A stretch of 38,086 nucleotides of DNA from Mycolicibacterium pyrenivorans. GTDB taxonomy: Bacteria > Actinomycetota > Actinomycetes > Mycobacteriales > Mycobacteriaceae. The notes beneath the pieces were generated by a model, which did no database searches, was not told where the DNA came from, and worked only from the letters and a program-made list of their open reading frames with translations. Below, piece by piece: positions 22,564 through 30,823 of this stretch. The DNA lies in the NCBI RefSeq assembly GCF_025821625.1, contig NZ_JACKSH010000082.1, positions 1 through 38,086 on the forward strand. Reading direction: 5' to 3'. Position 1 is the stretch's first letter. Each line of letters starts with the position of its first letter. Made by a program: the position numbers and the translations under genes.

Positions 22564-22593
22564 TTGGGTGACGGCTCACCCGTGCGGTAATCT
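22564..22593 (+). promoter_or_regulatory. promoter of tRNA-Ile, overlapping a short hairpin
   Basis: TTGGGT at 22564-22569 and TAATCT at 22588-22593 are separated by 18 bases, giving a start near 22600, about 38 bases before the tRNA. GGGTGA-CGGC-TCACCC at 22566-22581 is a perfect hairpin within the same segment. It could terminate the gyrA-DUF3566 transcript, although it lacks a T-run. Confidence 0.5.
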
Positions 22594-22637
22594 CGTCGCT
22601 CGGCCCCCGCGCGCGAGGGTCCCCCGGTGCGGGTCTC

Positions 22638-22711
22638 GGGGCTATAGCTCAGGCGGTTAGAGCGCTTCGCTGATAACGAAGAGGTCGGAGGTTCGAGTCC
22701 TCCTAGCCCCA
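22638..22711 (+). tRNA. ileT: tRNA-Ile (anticodon GAT)
   Basis: This is a 74-base cloverleaf. Acceptor arms are GGGGCTA (22638-22644) and TAGCCCC, the anticodon stem is CTTCG/CGAAG with anticodon GAT at 22672-22674, the T arm is GGAGG-TTCGAGT-CCTCC and the discriminator is A at 22711. CCA is not encoded. Its position after gyrA matches ileT of mycobacteria. Confidence 0.98.
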
Positions 22712-22728
22712 CGGAAAGGTGCACGTCG

Positions 22729-22845
22729 ATGAAGATGGTGCTTCTGTTCGGTGCCGCAGTCGCCGCGGCCGCCGCCCTGATGGTGTGGCGGACTCAGCAC
22801 GGCGCCGAGGTGTGGCACACCGCAGCCGATACGCCTTCCCGATAA
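22729..22845 (+). CDS. DLW-39-type microprotein between the two tRNAs
   Basis: This 38-residue frame starts MKMVLLFGAAVAAAAALMVW and ends TAADTPSR. It has one hydrophobic segment (about 3-20) and a short polar tail (EVWHTAAD). In size, layout and position between ileT and alaT it matches the small actinobacterial DLW-39 family, whose members carry a DLW-type motif where this one has EVW. The ATG at 22729 follows GGAAAGG at 22713-22719. The function is unknown. A different frame open across this region and into tRNA-Ala is a chance reading. Confidence 0.8.
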   Translation: MKMVLLFGAAVAAAAALMVWRTQHGAEVWHTAADTPSR

Positions 22846-22851
22846 CGACCG

Positions 22852-22924
22852 GGGGCCTTAGCTCAGTTGGTAGAGCGCTGCCTTTGCAAGGCAGATGTCA
22901 GGAGTTCGAATCTCCTAGGCTCCA
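22852..22924 (+). tRNA. alaT: tRNA-Ala (anticodon TGC)
   Basis: This is a 73-base cloverleaf. Acceptor arms are GGGGCCT and AGGCTCC with the G3:U70 pair that identifies alanine tRNAs. The anticodon stem is CTGCC/GGCAG with anticodon TGC at 22885-22887, the T loop is TTCGAAT and the discriminator is A. CCA is not encoded. It marks the left border of the mce operon. Confidence 0.98.
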
Positions 22925-23063
22925 CAAGAAATTGTTGCGGCCGGCGGCTGGACAGTAACCAGAGTTACGACACGCGGTGGTCAACACGCGATGCAGCCCT
23001 CACGGTCCGATAATCTCCGGACAGATCCGCGCTCTGCTCAAGCAGAAGCAAGGAGGGGCGCCG
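22925..23063. promoter_or_regulatory. mce operon upstream region
   Basis: This 139-base stretch lies between tRNA-Ala and yrbEA. It holds an inverted repeat GTAAC-CAGA-GTTAC (22955-22968), a possible operator. A -10-like GATAAT lies at 23009-23014, and the strong ribosome site AGGAGG (23051-23056) lies seven bases before the yrbEA GTG. No convincing -35 was found, and no regulator gene lies next to the operon. Confidence 0.4.
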
Positions 23064-23831
23064 GTGATTTCAACAGATGTCGCGTTGAAGCCGCTACGTG
23101 GCATCGGCGAGTTCTACGCCACGGCATTGGACACCGGGGTGGCCATGTTCAAGCCTCCGTTTGCGTGGCGAGAGTTTCTGCTGCAGACCTGGTTCGTGGC
23201 GCGAGTCTCGATCGTTCCGACGCTCATGCTGGCAGTTCCCTTCACGGTGCTCGTCGTATTCACGCTCAACGTCCTGCTGGTCGAGTTCGGTGCCGCCGAC
23301 TTCTCGGGCACCGGTGCAGCGACCGCCTCGGTCACCCAGATCGGCCCGATCGTCACCGTCCTCGTCGTCGCAGGCACAGGGGCGACGGCGATGTGCGCGG
23401 ACCTGGGCGCCCGCACCATCCGTGAAGAACTGGATGCGTTGCGGGTCCTCGGTATCGATCCGATCCACCGACTGGTGGTTCCCCGGGTGCTGGCGGCCAC
23501 CGTCGTCGCGGTCTCTCTGGTGTCACTCGTCACCATCGTCGGATTGGCCGGCTCCTTCGCCTTCGCGGTGTTCGTCCAGCATGTGACCCCGGGTGCGTTC
23601 GCAGCGGGGCTGACGCTGTTGACCGGTCTGCCCGATGTGATGCTCGGACTGGTCAAGGGGGCACTGTTCGGGATGGCGGCCGCGATGATCGCCTGCTACA
23701 AGGGCATGTCGGTGCGCAGGGGGCCGCAGGGCGTCGGCAATGCCGTCAACGAAACCGTCGTGTATTCGTTCATAGCGCTGTTCGTGATCAACATCGTCAC
23801 AACCGCTGTCTTCTACACGGGCACGGAGTGA
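23064..23831 (+). CDS. Mce permease subunit YrbEA
   Basis: This 255-residue MlaE/YrbE permease has five or so membrane segments. It carries the cytoplasmic coupling motif REELDALRVLGIDP at about residues 120-133, which docks the ABC ATPase MceG. With YrbEB it forms the inner-membrane channel of a lipid or steroid importer. The start is GTG at 23064, seven bases after AGGAGG. The frame is open further upstream (to 22977), but that leader has no family resemblance. The stop overlaps yrbEB by four bases. Confidence 0.94.
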   Translation: MISTDVALKPLRGIGEFYATALDTGVAMFKPPFAWREFLLQTWFVARVSIVPTLMLAVPFTVLVVFTLNVLLVEFGAADFSGTGAATASVTQIGPIVTVLVVAGTGATAMCADLGARTIREELDALRVLGIDPIHRLVVPRVLAATVVAVSLVSLVTIVGLAGSFAFAVFVQHVTPGAFAAGLTLLTGLPDVMLGLVKGALFGMAAAMIACYKGMSVRRGPQGVGNAVNETVVYSFIALFVINIVTTAVFYTGTE

Positions 23832-24679
23832 CCGGCGCCGCCGGCCAGCGGTCCAGGTGGCTCGCCGGCACGGTGCGCGCCGTGGCCGGCGGCTGGAATC
23901 GCGTTGGCACGCAGATCGCATTCAACGCCAGATCCGTGCGCGAGGTTCGGATCTCCTTCTCCCGGTACAAGAGAGAAATCCTACGACTCATCGCGCAGAT
24001 GAGCCTGGGCACCGGCGCGCTGGCGGTGATCGGTGGCACGGTGGTCGTCGTTGGCTTCCTCACTTTGTCGACCGGCGCGGTGGTCGCCGTCCAGGGCTAC
24101 AACCAACTGGCCGGCATCGGGGTGGAGGCGATGACGGGGTTCATCTCCGCCTACGTCAACGTCCGCATCATTTCGCCGGCCGTAGCGGGCATCGGTCTGG
24201 CCGCCACCATCGGCGCTGGAGCGACGGCGCAGCTGGGCGCAATGCGAATCGCCGACGAGATCGATGCCCTCGAGGTCATGGCGGTCCGATCGGTGGCGTA
24301 CCTCGTGTCGACCCGCGTGGTCGCCGGAGTGGTGGTGGTGATCCCGCTGTACTGCGTGGCGATGGTGTGTGCATTTCTGGCGGCCCGGTTCGGGACGACC
24401 GGGTTCTACGGGCAGTCAACCGGTGTCTACGACCATTACTTCAATACGTTCCTCAATTCGACCGATCTGCTGTGGTCTTTCCTCACGGTGGTTCTCATGG
24501 CGGTGGCCGTCATGCTGGTCCACACCTACTACGGCTACAACGCCTCCGGGGGACCTGCGGGGGTCGGTGAAGCGGTCGGCCACGCGGTACGCACGTCCCT
24601 GATCGTGCTGACGCTGCTGCTCCTGGCAATCGCGCTGTCCGTGTACGGGCAGTCCGGCAACTTCCACCTCTCGGGGTAG
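23828..24679 (+). CDS. Mce permease subunit YrbEB
   Basis: This 283-residue second MlaE-type permease starts with GTG overlapping the yrbEA stop (GTGA). After a cytoplasmic N-terminal helix (RSVREVRISFSRYKREILR) come several membrane segments. The coupling motif DEIDALEVMAVRS lies at about residues 143-155, and C-terminal hydrophobic segments end in LLLLAIALSVYGQSG. It is the partner of YrbEA. Length and motifs match YrbEB proteins (about 280-290). Confidence 0.94.
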   Translation: MTGAAGQRSRWLAGTVRAVAGGWNRVGTQIAFNARSVREVRISFSRYKREILRLIAQMSLGTGALAVIGGTVVVVGFLTLSTGAVVAVQGYNQLAGIGVEAMTGFISAYVNVRIISPAVAGIGLAATIGAGATAQLGAMRIADEIDALEVMAVRSVAYLVSTRVVAGVVVVIPLYCVAMVCAFLAARFGTTGFYGQSTGVYDHYFNTFLNSTDLLWSFLTVVLMAVAVMLVHTYYGYNASGGPAGVGEAVGHAVRTSLIVLTLLLLAIALSVYGQSGNFHLSG

Positions 24680-24685
24680 CCGGCG

Positions 24686-26137
24686 ATGTCGGACGAACGC
24701 CGAGAGGGAATGCATCCCGCATGGTGGACACTGCTTTTCGTCATCGCGACCGTCGCCACGATCGCGGTCACCTCGGCGCTGTTCTCGGGGTCGTTCAGGA
24801 CGTATGTCGCGGTGACGTTGACGTCCGATCGGGCAGGCCTGGTGATGGATCGCGGTGCCAAGGTCAAGATGCGCGGCGTTGAGGTCGGCCGGGTAGACCA
24901 GGTCACCAACGCGAACAGCCGGGTGAGTCTGAGGCTCGAGATCTCCCCGGACCAGATCGGGTACATCCCGGCGAATGTCCGGGCCCGAATCCGTGCCGGC
25001 ACGTTGTTCAGCGCAAAGTTCGTCGAACTGGTCTACCCGAGCGACCCGAGCCCGGTCCCGTTGGCGGCTGGAGCAGTGATCACATCGGACAACGTGAGCA
25101 CTGAGATCAATACCTTGTGGGACACCGTGAGCGGACTGCTGAACCAGGTCGACCCGGCGAAACTCCAGGCGGTGCTGTCCGCGCTGGCCGAGGGTGTGCG
25201 CGGGCACGGCGTGATCATCGGCCAGACCATCACCGATGCCAATGAGGTGCTGCTGGCGATAAATTCGCGCGCCGACACCATCACGGCCGATCGGCAGGCG
25301 GTCAAGGACATCAGCGACGCCTACAGCGCTGCCGCACAGGACATCTTGACAGCACTCGACGGGGCAAGCACGACCAGCGTGACCATCACCAACAACGCGC
25401 GGGCGGTGGACTCATTGCTCGCCGGCGTTGCCGGCCTGTCCCGCAGTGGTATCGACCTGCTGGGTCCGAGCCAGCACAACCTGATCCAATCCGTCGACCT
25501 CCTGGAGACGACCACCAGACTGCTGATGAAGTACAACCCGACATTCACGTGCACGCTCGTCGGCGCCAAGACCGCCCTCGACACCGGCTACCTGGATGCA
25601 ACCGGTGGCGAAAACGGCAAGTCACTGATCCTCGACAGCGCGATCCTGCTCGGTGCCGACCAATACCGCTATCCGCGGAACCTGCCGTTAATTGGCGCCA
25701 AGGGCGGGCCCGGCGGCAAACCGGGATGCGGCTCGCTGCCCGATGTCGCCGCGAACTGGCCTCTGCGCCAACTGATCACGAATACCGGATGGGGAACCGG
25801 CCTCGATATCCGACCCAATCCCGGAATCGCGTTTCCGGGATACGCCAACTATTTCCCGGTCACCCGGGCGGTGCCGGAGCCGCCGAGCATCCGCTATCCG
25901 GGCGGGCCTGCGCCCGGGCCGATCCCGTATCCCGGTGCACCACCGTACGGGGCACGGCTGTACGCCCCGGATGGAACTCCTCTGTACCCCGGCTTGCCGC
26001 CGGCGCCACCGCCCGGGAACCCACGCGAACCAGGGCCCGCCCCTCCGGGATCCGAGCCGTTCTCGGTCCCAGCGCCGGCGCAGATGCAACCCACCCCGAC
26101 ACCGCCGTTGCCCGGAATGGCGGCACCGGCGCCGTGA
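24686..26137 (+). CDS. Mce family protein MceA
   Basis: The protein has 483 residues: one N-terminal membrane anchor (about 12-34), the MCE/MlaD domain (about 40-115, with RGAKVKMRGVEVGRV), a long helical region (about 130-290) and a Pro/Gly-rich tail from about 385 to the end (for example PYPGAPPYGARLYAPD). Six such subunits form the periplasm-spanning tube of the Mce transporter. The start lies six bases after yrbEB. The Pro-rich tail is unusual in length but seen in several mce loci. Substrate class cannot be told from the sequence. Confidence 0.93.
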   Translation: MSDERREGMHPAWWTLLFVIATVATIAVTSALFSGSFRTYVAVTLTSDRAGLVMDRGAKVKMRGVEVGRVDQVTNANSRVSLRLEISPDQIGYIPANVRARIRAGTLFSAKFVELVYPSDPSPVPLAAGAVITSDNVSTEINTLWDTVSGLLNQVDPAKLQAVLSALAEGVRGHGVIIGQTITDANEVLLAINSRADTITADRQAVKDISDAYSAAAQDILTALDGASTTSVTITNNARAVDSLLAGVAGLSRSGIDLLGPSQHNLIQSVDLLETTTRLLMKYNPTFTCTLVGAKTALDTGYLDATGGENGKSLILDSAILLGADQYRYPRNLPLIGAKGGPGGKPGCGSLPDVAANWPLRQLITNTGWGTGLDIRPNPGIAFPGYANYFPVTRAVPEPPSIRYPGGPAPGPIPYPGAPPYGARLYAPDGTPLYPGLPPAPPPGNPREPGPAPPGSEPFSVPAPAQMQPTPTPPLPGMAAPAP

Positions 26138-27162
26138 AAGAGAACCTGCGCGGCGCGATCTGGCGCCTGGCCGCTTTCATGACCGTATGCGGGCTGGGTC
26201 TGGTCGCCATGCTGGCGATCTTCGCTCAGCTGCGCTTCGAAGAAGAAGTGGTGTACGCGGCGGAGTTCAGCAATGTCTCGGGGCTGGAGAACGGGAACTT
26301 CGTGCGGATCGCCGGCGTCGAGGTCGGCAAGGTCAAGAACATCTCGATCCGGGATGACGGCACTGCGCTGGTCGAATTCGGCACAGACGGCTACGTCGTG
26401 TTGACGGAGGGCAGCCGAGCGGTGATCCGCTACCGGAACCTGATCGGCGACCGGTATCTGGCGCTCGAGGAAGGGGCCGGCGGTACCCGCCGCCTCGAGT
26501 CCGGTGGCACGATTCCCATGTCCCGGACGTCGCCGGCGCTGGATCTGGACGCGCTGCTCGGCGGCTTCCGCCCCTTGTTCCGAGCGTTGGATCCCGACCA
26601 GGTCAATGCGCTTTCCGGTCAGCTGATCGAGGTGCTGCAGGGCGAGAGCGCGACGATCGGTTCGTTCCTGGCGCACACAGCGGACTTGACCAACATGCTC
26701 GCGGACCGTGATCAGTTGATCGACCAGGTCATCTCGAATCTGAACACCACGGTGGGCACTTTGGGCGACCAGAGCTCGCAGTTCGCGACGACTCTGGACA
26801 CGTTGTCCGATGTAATGGGCACGCTGGCAGACCGCAAGCAAGATCTGAGCAACGGAATCGCGTATGCCAACGAGGCCGCAGCGTCGATCGCCGACCTCCT
26901 CGCCCAGGCACGCCCACCCTTGGGAAAGGTCATCCGGGAAGCGGATCGGACGGCGAGCGCGACGTTGGCCGATCGCGACTATCTGGACAACCTACTCGAC
27001 ACCCTGCCCGACGCCTACCAGATGCTCAACCGGCAGGGACTCTACGGCGACTTCTTCAGCTTCTATCTGTGTGACCTGATATTGAAGCTGAACGGTCAAG
27101 GTGGACAACCGGTTTACGTCAAGCTCGCGGGCCAGGACACCGGGCGGTGCACGCCGCGATGA
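26134..27162 (+). CDS. Mce family protein MceB
   Basis: This 342-residue protein has the usual MceB length. The GTG at 26134 overlaps the mceA stop (GTGA). It has a membrane anchor at about residues 12-34 (LAAFMTVCGLGLVAMLAIFA) and an MCE domain with NFVRIAGVEVGKVKNI and YRNLIGDRYLALEEG. A helical part follows and it ends in YVKLAGQDTGRCTPR. A longer open frame further upstream lies inside mceA and is rejected. Confidence 0.94.
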   Translation: MKENLRGAIWRLAAFMTVCGLGLVAMLAIFAQLRFEEEVVYAAEFSNVSGLENGNFVRIAGVEVGKVKNISIRDDGTALVEFGTDGYVVLTEGSRAVIRYRNLIGDRYLALEEGAGGTRRLESGGTIPMSRTSPALDLDALLGGFRPLFRALDPDQVNALSGQLIEVLQGESATIGSFLAHTADLTNMLADRDQLIDQVISNLNTTVGTLGDQSSQFATTLDTLSDVMGTLADRKQDLSNGIAYANEAAASIADLLAQARPPLGKVIREADRTASATLADRDYLDNLLDTLPDAYQMLNRQGLYGDFFSFYLCDLILKLNGQGGQPVYVKLAGQDTGRCTPR

Positions 27163-28397
27163 AGACCTTCTCCGAACGCAACCCCATCGTCGTCGGCCTC
27201 GTCGGCGTCATTGCGACCGTGGGGGTGGTGCTCGGCGCGCTGAACTACGGGCAGCTGCCCTTCGTCAACTCGAACAGGGAGTACTCGGCCTACTTCGCCG
27301 AGGCCGGCGGTTTGCTCACCGGTGCCGCAGTGCAGGTTTCGGGCCTCAAGTCGGGCAGGGTGAACAGCATCGAACTGGATGGAGCGCGGGTGCTGGTCAC
27401 GTTCGAGGTGGACAGGAACATCCGGCTCGGTGAACGAAGCGAGGCGTCGATCAAGACGAAGAGCGTGCTGGGCGCCAAAATCCTCGAATTGACCCCGCGC
27501 GGCGACGGCAGACAGTCCGGGCCGATTCCCCTCGAGCGGACGACGTCGCCCTACCAGCTGCCCGACGCGCTCGGTGATCTGACCACCACCGTCAGCGGGC
27601 TGGACACCGGCAAGCTGTCGGACTCACTGGCTGTGCTGGCGGAGACGTTCGCAGAGACCCCGCCGGCGCTGAGAATCGCGATGGTAGGCATCGCGCGGTT
27701 CTCCCGGACCCTGAACAACCGCGACGCGCATCTGCGAAAGCTGTTGAGTGACGCGGAAAAGCTGACCACGGTGCTCGCGGAGCGCAGCAACGGGATCATC
27801 GAGATGATGACGGACACCAACGCGCTACTCCGCGAGCTGCAGAGCCAAAGCCATGCGCTGGACCAGATTGCGGGAAGCGTCGCGGCCATCAGCGAGCAGC
27901 TCCAGGGGGTGATCGTGGAGAACCGGCAGACCCTCAACCCCGCGCTCGAGAAACTCAACGAGGTGCTGGCGATCCTCGACCGCCGCAAGGAACGGGTGCA
28001 GTTGGCGATCAAGAAGTTCAACGTCTACGCGATGTCGCTGGGCGAGTCGATGTCGTCGGGTCCGTTCTTCCAGTTCTACATCGCCAATCTGCTGCCCGGC
28101 CAGTTCATCCAGCCGTTCATCGACGCCGCGTTCTCCGATCTGGGTCTGGACCCGAATGTTCTTCTGCCGTCCGAACTCAACGACCCCCAGGTCGGTCAGC
28201 CCGGAACCCCGGCGCTACCTATCCCCTATCCGCGCACGGGCCAGGGCGGCGGGCCGAGACTGACCGTGCCGGACGCAATCACCGGTGTGCCGGGCGACGC
28301 GCGATACCCATACCGGGAGCCGCCCCCAGCGCCGGCACCCGGTGGCCCGCCACCCGGACCGCCTGCGCTGCCACCGGGAACGGGGGGCGACCGATGA
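27159..28397 (+). CDS. Mce family protein MceC
   Basis: This 412-residue protein has an ATG at 27159 overlapping the mceB stop (ATGA). The anchor is IVVGLVGVIATVGVVLGAL near residues 9-27. The MCE domain includes GGLLTGAAVQVSGLKSGRV and KTKSVLGAKILELTPRG. A long coiled helical segment (about 150-300) follows, then a Pro-rich tail (PPPAPAPGGPPPGPPALPPG). It is an internal subunit of the hexameric Mce tube. An in-frame start four codons upstream is less likely. Confidence 0.94.
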   Translation: MKTFSERNPIVVGLVGVIATVGVVLGALNYGQLPFVNSNREYSAYFAEAGGLLTGAAVQVSGLKSGRVNSIELDGARVLVTFEVDRNIRLGERSEASIKTKSVLGAKILELTPRGDGRQSGPIPLERTTSPYQLPDALGDLTTTVSGLDTGKLSDSLAVLAETFAETPPALRIAMVGIARFSRTLNNRDAHLRKLLSDAEKLTTVLAERSNGIIEMMTDTNALLRELQSQSHALDQIAGSVAAISEQLQGVIVENRQTLNPALEKLNEVLAILDRRKERVQLAIKKFNVYAMSLGESMSSGPFFQFYIANLLPGQFIQPFIDAAFSDLGLDPNVLLPSELNDPQVGQPGTPALPIPYPRTGQGGGPRLTVPDAITGVPGDARYPYREPPPAPAPGGPPPGPPALPPGTGGDR

Positions 28398-29689
28398 TGA
28401 CCCGCGGCAACGCCCGCATTGCCGTGGCCACCATGCTCGTCGTCACATTGATCGCAGCCGTTGCGGTGATGCTGCAGGCGTCTGTGAAGGCCGGCAGAAC
28501 GACTGTCGTCGCGTACTTCGCGAACAGCAATGGCATCTTCCCCGGGGACGAGGTGCGCATCCTCGGGGTGGCGGTGGGCAGGATCGACGCAATCGAACCC
28601 CAGCCGCGTCGCGTGAAGATCACGTTCTCCTACGACCGCAAGTACCGGGTGCCCGCCGACGCGAAGGCCGTCATCCTGTCTCCGGCAATCGTCACCGCGC
28701 GAATCATTCAGCTGACCCCGCCCTACACCGGCGGCCCGGTGTTGCAGGACCACGCTGTCATCCCCGAGGAGCGCACAGCAGTGCCCGTCGAATGGGACCA
28801 ACTGCGAAAGCAGCTCGAAAGACTCAGCGAGATGGTGCAGCCGACCCAACCAGGGGGCGTCAGCGCGTTGGGGTCCGTCGTGCAAACGGCCGCCGACAAC
28901 CTGCGCGGCCAGGGTGCAACCGTCCGCGAGGCCATCATCGAACTCTCGCAGGCGATTTCCGCGCTGGGTGATCACAGCACCGACCTTTTCAGCACAATGA
29001 AGAATCTCTCGGTCCTGGTTGCCGCGCTGCGAGACAGCGGTGATCTGCAGCGAGATCTGAATCAGAACCTGGCCTCGGTGAGCGAACTACTGGTCGATGA
29101 CCCCAACGAGGTCGGCAAGGCGATCTCTGCTCTGAATGCCGCGCTGGGCGAGGTACACAGCTTCATGAGCGAAAACGGCGAAACCCTGGGTACGGTGTCG
29201 GACAAGCTGGCGTCGGTCAGCCAGGCCCTCGCCGACAGTCTCGGCGACATCAAGCAGACGCTGCATATCGCGCCCAACGAGCTGCAGAACTTGAGGAACA
29301 CCTATCAGCCGGCCCAGGGCACGCTCGGCGGTGCGTATGCATTCAACAACTTCGCGAACCCGTTGGGTTTCCTGTGCGGCGCGGTACAGGCGGCATCTCG
29401 CCTCGGCGCCGAACAGTCGGCCAAGTTGTGTGTCCAGTATCTGGCGCCGATCGTGAAGAACCGTCAGTACAACTTCCCGCCGCTGGGCGAGAACCTCGTC
29501 GTGGGCGCCACGGCACGGCCCAACGAGGTGACCTACAGCGAGGACTGGCTGCGGCCGGACTTTGTTCCGCCACCGGTCGCGGAATCTCCTGCAAACGAAC
29601 CGCTTCCGGTATTGCCGGCCGAGAGTCACGCGACAGATCCGGCCGAGGGTGTGCTCGGGATGATGACGCCGCCAGGAGAGGACCCCTAG
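28394..29689 (+). CDS. Mce family protein MceD
   Basis: This 431-residue protein starts ATGATG at 28394, overlapping the mceC stop; the second ATG (28397) is an equal candidate. The anchor is IAVATMLVVTLIAAVAVML, and the MCE domain has GNGIFPGD-like NSNGIFPGDEVRILGVAVGR. A helical region (about 150-310) follows. A Cys-containing segment (LGFLCGAVQAASRLG) near residue 330 resembles other MceD proteins. It ends Pro/Glu-rich. It shares one base with mceE (TAGTG). Confidence 0.93.
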   Translation: MMTRGNARIAVATMLVVTLIAAVAVMLQASVKAGRTTVVAYFANSNGIFPGDEVRILGVAVGRIDAIEPQPRRVKITFSYDRKYRVPADAKAVILSPAIVTARIIQLTPPYTGGPVLQDHAVIPEERTAVPVEWDQLRKQLERLSEMVQPTQPGGVSALGSVVQTAADNLRGQGATVREAIIELSQAISALGDHSTDLFSTMKNLSVLVAALRDSGDLQRDLNQNLASVSELLVDDPNEVGKAISALNAALGEVHSFMSENGETLGTVSDKLASVSQALADSLGDIKQTLHIAPNELQNLRNTYQPAQGTLGGAYAFNNFANPLGFLCGAVQAASRLGAEQSAKLCVQYLAPIVKNRQYNFPPLGENLVVGATARPNEVTYSEDWLRPDFVPPPVAESPANEPLPVLPAESHATDPAEGVLGMMTPPGEDP

Positions 29690-30822
29690 TGCGCACGGTC
29701 CGGTGGCCCGCGGCGCTGGCTCTGTCGGTCGCGGCCGTCGTCGCGCTGTCTGGCTGTGGTTGGCGCGGCCTGAATTCAGTGCCGCTTCCGGGTACTGCGG
29801 GCGGTGGCCCCGGCTCGTACACGATCCAGGCACAACTGCCCGACGTGCGCACGATTGAGCCGAATTCCCGCGTGCAGGTGGACGACGTCACGGTGGGGAC
29901 TGTGACCAGGATTGAGCGGCAGGGCTGGCATGCGTTGTTGACGATGCGGATTGACGGTGGTGTCGAACTGCCGGCGAACGCGACGGCCACCGTCGGCCAA
30001 AGCGGCCTGCTCGGTTCCCTGCACGTCGAGCTGGCGCCACCTATCGACGTCTCGGCCCGCGGCCGCCTGACAGGCGGCTCAGTGATCCCGATGTCATCGG
30101 CAGGCACCTACCCATCCACCGAGCAGATTCTCGCTGCGGTCTCGTTGTTGCTCAATGGTGGGGGTCTCGGACAGATTCAGGAGATCACCGAGTCCTTGAG
30201 TACCGCCCTGGCCGGGCGCGAGGAGGAGCTGCGCAGCCTCATCCAGCAGCTGGACACCTTCACCGGTTACGTCGACGACCAGTCCGACGACATCATCGCC
30301 ACCACCGAAAGCGTGAACAACCTGGTTGGTCAATTCGCGGACCAGCAGCCGGTTCTGGACAACGCGATCAAGACGATCCCGGACGCGCTCCGCGTGGTGG
30401 CTGACGAACGCCAGAACCTCGTGGACGCGCTCGACCAACTCGGCAAGTTCAGCGCGCTGGTTGCCGATGCGGCGAACCAGACCGAGGACAACCTGATCCG
30501 GGAACTCAACGATATCGGGCCGGTGTTGGAGTCGTTGGCCAATGCCGGTCCGGCGCTGACCCGCGCGCTTGGACTGTTCGCCACGTATCCCTTCCCCACG
30601 GACACCATCGGTAAGTGGGCGCGTGGCGACTACGCCAACCTGACTGCCGTCATCGACCTGACCCTGAGCCGACTCGACGCGTCATTCCTGACCGGGACCC
30701 GCTGGGAGGGCGACCTGACGGAGCTCGAGCTGCAGTGGGGTCGCACCATCGGGCAGATGCCGAGTCCGTACACCGTCGGCAATCCCCTTGTCGCTCCCTA
30801 CCATTGGGACCAGGGTCGCTGA
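29689..30822 (+). CDS. Mce family lipoprotein MceE
   Basis: This 377-residue protein starts with GTG at 29689. The signal peptide ends in the lipobox LSGC with Cys23, so it is a predicted lipoprotein, as MceE (LprK-type) proteins are. The MCE domain has NSRVQVDDVTVGTVTRI and ATVGQSGLLGSLHVELAPP. The helical part and C-terminal WEGDLTELELQWGRTIGQMP follow. The frame stays open further upstream into mceD, but only the GTG placing the lipobox at the N-terminus is sensible. Confidence 0.94.
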   Translation: MRTVRWPAALALSVAAVVALSGCGWRGLNSVPLPGTAGGGPGSYTIQAQLPDVRTIEPNSRVQVDDVTVGTVTRIERQGWHALLTMRIDGGVELPANATATVGQSGLLGSLHVELAPPIDVSARGRLTGGSVIPMSSAGTYPSTEQILAAVSLLLNGGGLGQIQEITESLSTALAGREEELRSLIQQLDTFTGYVDDQSDDIIATTESVNNLVGQFADQQPVLDNAIKTIPDALRVVADERQNLVDALDQLGKFSALVADAANQTEDNLIRELNDIGPVLESLANAGPALTRALGLFATYPFPTDTIGKWARGDYANLTAVIDLTLSRLDASFLTGTRWEGDLTELELQWGRTIGQMPSPYTVGNPLVAPYHWDQGR

Positions 30823-30823
30823 C

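Noticed and set aside
22719..22958. A 79-codon frame running through the spacer and tRNA-Ala
   Set aside because: It translates the tRNA gene itself and overlaps the microprotein in another frame; no coding signal.
22977..23063. Upstream extension of yrbEA beginning at 22977
   Set aside because: The leader is unlike any YrbE protein, and the GTG at 23064 has a perfect AGGAGG seven bases away.
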